Assembly (NCBI GenBank): GCA_017940955.1
Contig: JAGAXP010000241.1
Span: 1 to 5,524, forward strand
Source of the DNA: Oribacterium sp.
GTDB taxonomy: Bacteria > Bacillota_A > Clostridia > Lachnospirales > Lachnospiraceae
Direction: 5' to 3'
DNA length: 5,524 nucleotides
In this document: positions 1 through 5,029 of the stretch, one piece after another
Numbering within the stretch: position 1 is the stretch's first letter
Layout of the letters: the number at the start of each line of letters is the position of its first letter
Program-made: the position numbers and the translations under genes
The notes under the pieces: generated by a model
What the model saw: only the letters and a program-made list of their open reading frames with translations
The model's database searches: none
Told to the model about the DNA's origin: nothing

Positions 1-92
1 TACTGGTATAGGATATATCGCGCAGTACCTTTTTTCTTCGTGATGATCTTACCCTTGATTTTAGGGATTTCTACTCTGAAATCGTAATACAT
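1..92 (-). CDS. Transposase, N-terminal start only (runs off the window)
   Basis: About 30 residues are visible, beginning MYYDFRVEIPKIKGKIITKK and continuing basic. The start ATG (90-92) follows a clear GGAGG (97-101) with a 4-base gap. I recognise this opening as typical of DDE transposases common in Lachnospiraceae genomes, probably of the IS4/IS1634 group. The family name is from memory and no catalytic residue is in view. It supports the call that the leader contains a palindrome and repeated short motifs, and that these run up to the exact point where the neighbouring exonuclease gene is broken. The gene continues past the left edge, so I cannot tell whether it is intact. Confidence 0.6.
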   Translation of the reverse strand, partial: MYYDFRVEIPKIKGKIITKKKGTARYILYQ

Positions 93-106
93 GAGGCCTC
101 CATGCT

Positions 107-127
107 TTAGTGTAACCGTTACACTAA
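107..127. repeat. Perfect 10-bp palindrome in the IS leader
   Basis: TTAGTGTAAC (107-116) and GTTACACTAA (118-127) are exact reverse complements around a single C at 117. The palindrome ends 15 bases upstream of the transposase start codon and just before its ribosome binding site. Its arms contain the same TTAGTGTA and GTTACAC words found at the IS tip. It could be a transposase-binding or autoregulatory site, or a hairpin that limits read-through translation of the transposase. The structure is seen directly; the role is inferred. Confidence 0.6.
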
Positions 128-202
128 TTATATCACGATTTAAGATGCAAAACAACCAAAAAATCCACGGAATTACGCCATTTTCGAGGGGTTACACCTG
201 CT

Positions 203-691
203 TTAGTGTACCCCGGAAGCAAAGTTCACATTAAAGTATTCTGCCATATCAGTTAACCTGTGATGGATAAGCTTCGGTACCTTCATTCTCGAGTAGTACA
301 AAGTATCTATATAGTCATTTGCCAATGTCTCTCCATACAGTTCCTTACACTCCCTGTACAGGAACTTCATATCGAAGGACTGAATATTATGTCCTACAAG
401 TATGCTGTCTCCGATAAATCCGAGAAAATCTGGCAGTACCTTATCAAATGTTCTGGCATCCTTTACCATTTCATCAGTGATTCCATTTACCCGGCTTGCA
501 TAGTAAGGAATTTTGCAATTAGGATTTACCAGCTCTGAAAACTCCTCAACTACTATTCCGTTTACAACTTTAACCGCTGAGATCTCAACTATCCTGTCCT
601 TCTCACAGGAAATTCCGGTGGTCTCGAGATCAAATACAACATATTCTGGTACATACCCGTTCAGTCTTTTACCACATCTATTTCCAAGCAT
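203..691 (-). pseudogene. DEDDh 3'-5' exonuclease (DnaQ/PolC-epsilon type), C-terminus removed by an insertion sequence
   Basis: 162 codons remain. The ExoI motif is FDLETTG (D21, E23). The ExoII region is VGHNIQSFDMKFL (H101, D107), followed by DYIDT (D129). In this family the third motif, H-x4-D in an AHRALxDA-like context, comes just after an AEYFxI segment. Here AEYFNVNFAS (150-159) is followed only by GVH and a stop, all three encoded by IS sequence. The catalytic His and last Asp are therefore missing, and roughly 30-40 residues appear lost. Intact members hydrolyse DNA or RNA 3' ends using two metal ions, so this product is probably inactive. The start ATG (689-691) has GGGAG (699-703) 7 bases upstream, and its N-terminus fits the family. 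It is the last gene of the minus-strand cluster, 94 bases after the small Cys-rich gene. Confidence 0.85.
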
Positions 692-753
692 GATATAACT
701 CCCGATTTAATTCATCCATAATTCTTATTAAAACATTTGTTAAGTTTTGATTG

Positions 754-780
754 GTTATCTCTATTGATAACTTTGTTATC
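754..780. repeat. GTTATC/GATAAC inverted repeats between the small gene and the exonuclease
   Basis: GTTATC at 754-759, GATAAC at 766-771 and GTTATC at 775-780 form overlapping inverted repeats; the last two make a 6-bp stem with a 3-base TTT loop. No run of T follows on the minus strand, so it is a poor intrinsic terminator. It could be an operator or mRNA hairpin ahead of the exonuclease gene. Low certainty of function. Confidence 0.35.
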
Positions 781-785
781 GACTT

Positions 786-1023
786 TTAGGGCAGATGTTT
801 TTTGCCATTTTTTAATGGTATGTTATAAAAAGGACACCGTTTACATGCATCATGATCTTCAATAGACAAATATTTCGAAGACAAACTGCATTTTTGCAAT
901 ACCTTATCGTAATTTAGGCAATTACGGCAGCTTCTTTTTCGTTTCTTTTTTTTTATTTGTTTTCTTCTTTCCAGGAGACATTACATATTCAATAACGAAT
1001 CCTTTTGCATAACCCCATGCCAT
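786..1023 (-). pseudogene. Small Lys-rich, five-cysteine protein split by a frameshift at an A9 run
   Basis: Frame 1 starts at ATG 1021-1023 with a textbook AAGGAGG (1033-1039) 9 bases upstream. It reads MAWGYAKGFVIEYVMSPGKK, then a lysine-rich stretch, and stops at 922-924 (33 aa). The second frame is open from 980 to 786 and has no start codon. It encodes KRKRSCRNCLNYDKVLQKC, a 14-residue spacer, then CKRCPFY and a tail ending KKHLP. The spacing C-x2-C-x9-C-x14-C-x2-C looks like a small zinc-binding domain. The frames overlap at nine A on the coding strand (946-954); removing one A joins them into a single 78-residue protein. It may be a real frameshift mutation, a slippage-dependent gene or a sequencing error in the homopolymer. 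It lies 49 bases after the helicase gene and is probably co-transcribed with it. I do not recognise the family. Confidence 0.65.
946..954 (-). other. A9 slippage-prone homopolymer at the frame junction
   Basis: The coding strand reads TAAAAAAAAAG here, inside the only region where both frames of the small Cys-rich gene are open and both encode lysines. Polymerase or ribosome slippage on such runs is well known. A +1 frame change (equal to loss of one A) joins the two halves. Confidence 0.6.
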
Positions 1024-1072
1024 TGACAAGTTCCTCCTTCATATTATGATCATATCCATAAATACGTTTGTT

Positions 1073-3649
1073 CTACCATTCCTTGATATCAAACTGATTC
1101 ATGTGGTCATATAAGAAGTGTTCACAATTAACATAGTCTGGATACTTGTGTTCTCTTTCACGAAACTCTGCGTTATGTGGAAGAATATCCCTGTGCAGCA
1201 ACTCATGATAGATCACAAATTTAACTACCTCTCGAGGTACATCCTTGGAATTAAGTACGCAATTTATAAAGATAGAGTTACTATCTGGATAGAACATTCC
1301 GAAATAACTTTTTACAGCTTTATCAGTCCATTTAATTCCGCTTATTCCATCGTAGGTACCGTTAAATCGTTCATTGATGACTTCCTTCATCAGCTCCTCA
1401 ACATCATAAAAAGGTTCTCTTGAGAACGGAATCATCTCCATAGGCAGCTCTTCAACCTTTGAACCTAAAGGCAACTGATTCTCATATACCTTCGCACGAC
1501 AAACCGCCATGATGTATTTTTCTTTGGTTTCGAACAGATCTTCTGCAAGCGGATTATCATCGTAGACCTGTCCGGCAAATGCGAAAACATCTTTACCTTC
1601 CAGCGCAGCTCGCTTAAGAACAATAGAAGGTTCAATTTTCTTTCTACCCTCTATAGGGAATATGTGTGGTAATACTTCTCTATTACGTATATTTTCTGCA
1701 AGAAGTTCAATGTCTCTTAATGACGGGCGGTAACCCATTCCTGTAAAATACATATCTCTCAAAGCTGCCGGAGATATAGATTTATCAGAAATCCACCTGT
1801 CTCGGTCGGCTATCAGCTTCTTTATTCCATCCAGATAGTTATCAAATACAAGCATCCTTTCAGGTTCACCATACTCGTCCAGGAAAGAATACCATCCACA
1901 TGGTACTGCAACGGATTCTTCTATTTCAAAATGTTTGTAACATAACTCTTTATAAGCATCCTTACAAAGACTCCATTCAATTTCATCATACTCATAGTGC
2001 TTCTTATCACTGGATTTTTCCGGCTTATCACCCTCACCCTCGATGAGCCATTGAGGATCCAGCCATTTATTGAAAGTCTCCCACTTATCATGGAAATCCA
2101 CGATATTTACAGCCTCAGTTCCTCCTGCCTGTTTTCCACGCATACCTCTTCCAATCATCTGCATTAGGAATCCTTCACTCTGTGTAGGACGTGTAAGAAA
2201 CACTGTGCGTATATCAGGAACATCGGTACCTTCTGTCATAATATTTACATTCACAAGCACATCCAGATCACCGCGTCTAAACCTGTCAATTATGGCAGAA
2301 TTATCTTCTCTACCAGACCATACACCGTCGCATTTAACTCCATTTTCTTTAAGTTCATCAACCAAAAGGCGGCAATGCATCATGTTCATGGCAAAAATAA
2401 GAGTCTTTCCGTATTCTGCACAATGATCAAAATATTGTTTCAGGATTACTTCATTACGTATGTGAGACGCAGCTATTTTTCCGATCAATGTTTCCGGAAG
2501 TTCTCTATAACGGCACATTAGTTTCTCTTCATCTTTTGTAATGAGCGGCTCAAAATTCTGACCGGTCTCGACTTTAATAAAATGTGGATCAGAAAGTATT
2601 CCACTACTTATCAAATTAGACATAGGAACGGAATAAATGATATTATTCTCATACTGATTCATGAGATAACCTGTTGCTTTTTCATTCATTCTTACCGGTG
2701 TAGCCGTAAGCCCAAGTAATTTTACATTCTTTTTGTTTTTGAAAATAAAATGCACGATATCATCATATGAATCAGCTACTGTATGATGAGCCTCGTCCAC
2801 AACGACCATTAATTTGTTCTTAAGTACCCTCTTTAGATGTGGCTTATTACGATATAAAGAACTAATACTTGCTACGATGATTTCACTGTCACCAACCTGC
2901 TTGATTGACTGATGTTGTCCTGATATACAACTTATCCGATAATGTTTAATCTTAGGATCATTAACCTTGGCTAAACCTGCGAACCTTTCAAAACAGTCAG
3001 CGGCCTGATCTATCAGCATATGTCTATGTGCGATCCATAATACCTGATATCCTCTTCCGATCAGTTCTTTGATAAGGAATGTAGTAGCAGTACGGCTTTT
3101 TCCACTTCCTGTAGGCATAACAAGAAGTCCGGCTTTGCCGTCATTATCGATATAGTACTTGTACATGCGTTCCTGGGCTTCCTTTTGAAAATCATAAAGT
3201 GGAACTTCTTCAACCGGAGTATTCTTCATATCAACGGAAACAAGGTACTTGAACTTAGAATACTCATTAATCGGAGCATTTAAACCGCTTATACGTAAAA
3301 GAGCCTTTGAATAACAGTCAGCAAGACTAGATGAAGTTGATTTTTTGTAAAGCTTATCAAGTCTTTCATTCATTGACCCCATAGGAATATTCATCACCCT
3401 AAATATTTCTTTACATACCTCGGGATATTTTCTAAGTAGATGCCTTTCTATAACATTTCTGTATCGATAAATAAAATTATTATCCGGATAAGCACAGATC
3501 TTATTCATAAATGAAGCAAACCTGTCCGGTGCATCCTCGTCATCACATGAATCCATCTTGGGTTTGAACTCCTCTGCATATGGTGAGGCCAAAATCACTG
3601 CTCTCATAAAATCCAGATTCATAGTTGACCAATTGAATATCTTTTTCAT
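1073..3649 (-). CDS. Superfamily 2 DEAH-type helicase fused to a C-terminal HExxH (YgjP/SprT-like) metallopeptidase domain
   Basis: 858 residues. Residues 1-150 are an unrecognised N-terminal region. Helicase motifs follow in order: LYDFQKEAQ Q-like motif (151-159), Walker A MPTGSGKS (178-185), Walker B VVVDEAHH (282-289), TAT motif GLTATP (313-318), motif IV region TLIFAMN (416-422), motif V MTEGTDVPD (471-479) and arginine-finger motif QMIGRGMRG (497-505). The helicase core most resembles RadD/XPB/ResIII-type DNA translocases. Residues 520-750 are a linker region I do not recognise. The C-terminus holds YHELLHRDILPHNAEF (814-829), an HExxH-x5-H arrangement (H815, E816, H819, H825), then KYPDY (835-839). 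This matches the zinc site of YgjP/DUF45 and related SprT-like peptidases, so all expected metal ligands are present. The start ATG has AGGAG (3656-3660) 6 bases upstream. ATP-driven DNA remodelling coupled to proteolysis is inferred. Both active sites look intact. Confidence 0.9.
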   Translation of the reverse strand: MKKIFNWSTMNLDFMRAVILASPYAEEFKPKMDSCDDEDAPDRFASFMNKICAYPDNNFIYRYRNVIERHLLRKYPEVCKEIFRVMNIPMGSMNERLDKLYKKSTSSSLADCYSKALLRISGLNAPINEYSKFKYLVSVDMKNTPVEEVPLYDFQKEAQERMYKYYIDNDGKAGLLVMPTGSGKSRTATTFLIKELIGRGYQVLWIAHRHMLIDQAADCFERFAGLAKVNDPKIKHYRISCISGQHQSIKQVGDSEIIVASISSLYRNKPHLKRVLKNKLMVVVDEAHHTVADSYDDIVHFIFKNKKNVKLLGLTATPVRMNEKATGYLMNQYENNIIYSVPMSNLISSGILSDPHFIKVETGQNFEPLITKDEEKLMCRYRELPETLIGKIAASHIRNEVILKQYFDHCAEYGKTLIFAMNMMHCRLLVDELKENGVKCDGVWSGREDNSAIIDRFRRGDLDVLVNVNIMTEGTDVPDIRTVFLTRPTQSEGFLMQMIGRGMRGKQAGGTEAVNIVDFHDKWETFNKWLDPQWLIEGEGDKPEKSSDKKHYEYDEIEWSLCKDAYKELCYKHFEIEESVAVPCGWYSFLDEYGEPERMLVFDNYLDGIKKLIADRDRWISDKSISPAALRDMYFTGMGYRPSLRDIELLAENIRNREVLPHIFPIEGRKKIEPSIVLKRAALEGKDVFAFAGQVYDDNPLAEDLFETKEKYIMAVCRAKVYENQLPLGSKVEELPMEMIPFSREPFYDVEELMKEVINERFNGTYDGISGIKWTDKAVKSYFGMFYPDSNSIFINCVLNSKDVPREVVKFVIYHELLHRDILPHNAEFREREHKYPDYVNCEHFLYDHMNQFDIKEW

Positions 3650-3709
3650 ATCCTTCTCCTTTCGAGATCATGTTTTCCTGTTAGCTTTACATTAACAAAA
3701 TCTGTAAAT

Positions 3710-3733
3710 AAAAAGGAGGTGGACGGTCCACCC
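3710..3733 (-). terminator. Intrinsic terminator or attenuator after the HTH gene
   Basis: GGTGGAC (3718-3724) and GTCCACC (3726-3732) pair perfectly around one G. On the minus strand the hairpin is followed shortly by TTTTT (3710-3714). It begins just after the HTH gene's stop codon (3736-3738) and lies 61 bases before the helicase start. Either the helicase has its own promoter in the short A/T-rich gap, or read-through is partial and regulated. The perfect GC-rich palindrome could also be an operator. Confidence 0.7.
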
Positions 3734-3735
3734 TT

Positions 3736-4212
3736 TTATGCCAAAGGATCTTTCAGCTTGTTTCCCTTTGTATATTGGTTGTATTCATTAATAAAATGAG
3801 TTATATCATCTCGATCTTTCAAAGCTCTTATGCAAATGTAGTCTTCAAGACAATCTTCGGTAAGTTCATTACTGAACTTACCGAACAGCTTGTTTGCCTC
3901 CTCAACGGTCATCTTTAATCCGACCACTAGCTTGTAAAGACTTGTACGTGTGATATTGGCACGACCGTTTATCATCTGCTTAATCTGTGAAGTTGATATG
4001 TGTGTCAGTTCCTCAATGCCATCATACTTCGGTTTTATATTGTGTTTCTTTGCATAAGCATCGATAACATCACCTATATCTATTCTTAAGTCAAATAGTC
4101 TCTCATCAAATTCCTTGATTTTACTCATACTGACCTGTGCACTTCCCTTGCCCGGTGTCAGCTGCATATCTTTGGAAAAAACTCTTTTTTCAATCTCTTC
4201 TTGGATAACCAT
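3736..4212 (-). CDS. Small helix-turn-helix (XRE/Cro-like) protein, probable regulator of the helicase cluster
   Basis: 158 residues, mostly helical with no membrane segment. Residues 1-60 are a charged N-terminal region containing DERLFDLRIDIGDVIDAY. Residues 63-117 look like a Cro/C1-type helix-turn-helix: ISTSQIKQMINGRANITR (72-89) resembles the HTH turn and recognition helix, and SLYKLVVGLKMTVEEANKLF (91-110) matches the usual following helices. The C-terminal tail (118-145), containing DYICIRALKDRDDITHFINE, resembles an extension seen on XRE-like domains of Firmicutes accessory loci. DNA binding is inferred from this pattern, as no operator is proven. The start ATG (4210-4212) has AGAGG five bases upstream. 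It lies 86 bases upstream of the helicase gene in the same orientation, separated by a terminator hairpin, which suits an autoregulated controller. Confidence 0.6.
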   Translation of the reverse strand: MVIQEEIEKRVFSKDMQLTPGKGSAQVSMSKIKEFDERLFDLRIDIGDVIDAYAKKHNIKPKYDGIEELTHISTSQIKQMINGRANITRTSLYKLVVGLKMTVEEANKLFGKFSNELTEDCLEDYICIRALKDRDDITHFINEYNQYTKGNKLKDPLA

Positions 4213-4220
4213 ACCTACCT

Positions 4221-4234
4221 CTAAAAACTTTTAG
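4221..4234. promoter_or_regulatory. Possible operator palindrome upstream of the HTH gene
   Basis: CTAAAA (4221-4226) and TTTTAG (4229-4234) are exact inverted repeats with a 2-base spacer. They lie directly upstream of the HTH gene and touch its ribosome binding site. The position suits an autoregulatory site, but A/T-rich palindromes of this size are frequent by chance. Confidence 0.25.
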
Positions 4235-4235
4235 T

Positions 4236-4411
4236 TTAAAAAAATATCTTATCGCTCTTGTTTCTATTACACTTCCAACACAAAGTCTGGAGATTATTTT
4301 CCTCTGTATTAACTCCATTATTGTTTCTTCTGTCATAGACACAGAAAAATTTCGCTGTGCCATACCTATAAAAAGTATGACAATTAAAACTAAAGTGAAG
4401 GCAAGTCCCAT
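4236..4411 (-). pseudogene. Broken HNH-endonuclease remnant, with an upstream membrane-segment start in another frame
   Basis: One frame, ending at 4236, finishes NNLQTLCWKCNRNKSDKI. This is the C-terminal half of the HNH nuclease signature (NLxxLCxxCNxxK). The expected upstream half, a CxxC pair and a DHIxPxxxGG segment, is missing: only VYDRRNNNGVNTEE precedes it, with no catalytic His. A second frame starts at ATG 4411 after AAAGGA (7-base gap) and reads MGLAFTLVLIVILFIGMAQR, a convincing membrane segment or signal, then loses sense and runs into the next gene to 4190. A natural reading is one former gene whose start is in the 4411 frame and whose HNH end is in the other, joined by a -1 shift and an internal deletion. 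It is non-functional as a nuclease. That the two pieces once formed one gene is inference. Confidence 0.5.
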
Positions 4412-4468
4412 TTTTTATTCCTTTCCAGTGAAAAACGCAAAACATATAATATGAATTACAGCCGATAT

Positions 4469-4650
4469 TCAATCTACATAAGCCTGTTCTTTTTTGAATG
4501 GGATGTTACGAGCAATGGCAGGTTTTATTCTTCCGCTTACCAAAGATCAATCATAGAATCATAACCATTTAACGAATGCCGTTTTTTTATATCTTCTGTT
4601 TCTTTAAATACTAAATCTACGTCATTAAATCTATCGGTCAAAACTATTAT
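4469..4650 (-). pseudogene. Decayed coding remnant, two overlapping fragments, family unknown
   Basis: Two start-less open stretches follow each other on the minus strand. The first (4537-4650) contains LTDRFNDVDLVFKETEDIKK and GYDSMIDLW. The second (4469-4546) contains VSGRIKPAIARNIPFKKEQA and ends YVD. They overlap by 10 bases and would join by a -1 shift into about 60 residues with ordinary protein composition. Neither has a ribosome binding site. I recognise no family. They look like the C-terminal remains of a gene lying just upstream of the HNH remnant. Confidence 0.3.
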
Positions 4651-4673
4651 TTAATAACTTTTGAGATTTCGGT

Positions 4674-4787
4674 CTATTCTAGACTATTGTCTACACTTGT
4701 TGACTGAGCCAATCCATTCATATACCTTCTGATTCCTTCAATAGTCATTTCTATATGTTTATCTATACATCCTAGTGAATTAAATGT
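4674..4787 (-). pseudogene. Short coding remnant upstream of the decayed fragments, family unknown
   Basis: A 37-residue open stretch bounded by stops includes the peptide CIDKHIEMTIEGIRRYMNGL and ends SVDNSLE. An internal ATG at 4746-4748 has no convincing ribosome binding site. Its composition is protein-like, so it may be a piece of the same dead gene as the fragments at 4469-4650, or of another. No family recognised. Confidence 0.25.
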
Positions 4788-4800
4788 CTAAGACAATGGA

Positions 4801-4899
4801 GTTACACCTCATTTCAATGTCCATTATCAGGGATTTTGCCTTAGTAAAGGTGTCCAAAATTTAGGCACTACACTAATTCAAATGTCCTTGATAGGGGGG
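4801..4899. repeat. Two tandem IS-end-like repeats (solo end or MITE-like remnant)
   Basis: GTTACACCTCATTTCAATGTCC continuing ATTATCAGGG (4801-4832) and ACTACACTAATTCAAATGTCC continuing TTGATAGGGGGG (4867-4899) are imperfect direct repeats about 66 bases apart. They share a TACACT/C-ATT-CAATGTCC-ATAGGG pattern. A related AGGTGTCC sits between them (4849-4856). Repeats like these resemble the iterated transposase sites of IS ends, but no transposase is nearby. The GTTACACCT opening also occurs in the IS end at 191-199. Confidence 0.4.
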
Positions 4900-4900
4900 T

Positions 4901-4918
4901 ACAATTTATACAATTTAT
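4901..4918. repeat. 9-bp tandem duplication ACAATTTAT
   Basis: ACAATTTAT occurs twice without a gap (4901-4909 and 4910-4918), directly beside the G-run that ends the IS-like repeats. It could be a slippage duplication or a trace of a target-site duplication left after excision. Confidence 0.5.
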
Positions 4919-4926
4919 CTCACAGA

Positions 4927-4985
4927 CCCTCAAGTCTGCCCCTCAATCTGTTTGGGAAACCCTCAAGAACTTTGGAGACCCTAAA
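4927..4985. repeat. Iterated CCCTCAA words
   Basis: CCCTCAA occurs at 4927-4933, 4940-4946 and 4960-4966, and a variant CCCTAAA at 4979-4985; starts are 13, 20 and 19 bases apart. The first copy lies in the loop of a 5-bp hairpin (CAGAC 4923-4927, GTCTG 4934-4938). No gene is visible here. It could be part of the adjacent mobile-element remnant. Confidence 0.3.
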
Positions 4986-5020
4986 AGCCATCAGAAACTG
5001 GTGTAACCAGCCCTGATGGC
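4983..5020 (-). terminator. Hairpin terminator of the ComEC-like gene
   Basis: GCCATCAG (4987-4994) pairs with CTGATGGC (5013-5020). An inner stem, CTGGT (4998-5002) with ACCAG (5006-5010), extends it. On the minus strand it starts 9 bases after the stop codon and is followed by TTTT (4983-4986). The T-run is short but placement and stem strength are good. Confidence 0.75.
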
Positions 5021-5029
5021 TTCACAACT

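Larger units (their letters stand above)
1..215 (-). mobile_element. One end of an insertion sequence, inserted into the exonuclease gene
   Basis: The outer boundary is placed near 214-216, where the exonuclease reading frame stops matching its family and hits a stop codon. Read on the minus strand, the element begins GGGGTACAC, and GTGTAACCCC follows a few bases inside, so the tip is itself an imperfect inverted repeat (189-214). The string GCTTTAGTGTA occurs twice (104-114 and 200-210), and GTTACAC occurs at 118-124 and 191-197. Such iterated motifs are common in transposase-binding IS ends. The transposase gene starts 122 bases inside. The other end is outside the window, so target-site duplication cannot be checked. 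Confidence 0.6.

Noticed and set aside
260..698. Plus-strand open frames opposite the exonuclease
   Set aside because: They are antisense to a well-preserved DEDDh coding frame, lack ribosome binding sites and encode nothing recognisable.
678..719. Mini-ORF reading MDELNRELYHAWK overlapping the exonuclease start
   Set aside because: It has only 13 codons and no ribosome binding site. The exonuclease start at 691 has a good site and a family-like N-terminus. An older frameshifted start is possible but unsupported.
1118..2426. Plus-strand open frames opposite the helicase gene
   Set aside because: They are antisense shadows of a frame with all helicase and HExxH motifs.
3650..3709. Promoter for the helicase gene
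   Set aside because: The A/T-rich gap contains TTTACA- and TTGTTA-like words, but no -35/-10 pair with convincing sequence and spacing.
4412..4472. Upstream extension of the HNH-remnant frame to an ATG at 4472
   Set aside because: The extension (MNIGCNSYYMFCVFHWKG and on) is not protein-like, has no ribosome binding site, and overlaps the better-supported start at 4411.
4927..4985. CCCTCAA words considered as a CRISPR array or replication iterons
   Set aside because: Units are only 7 bases, spacing is irregular, and there is no repeat-spacer structure or nearby replication or cas gene.
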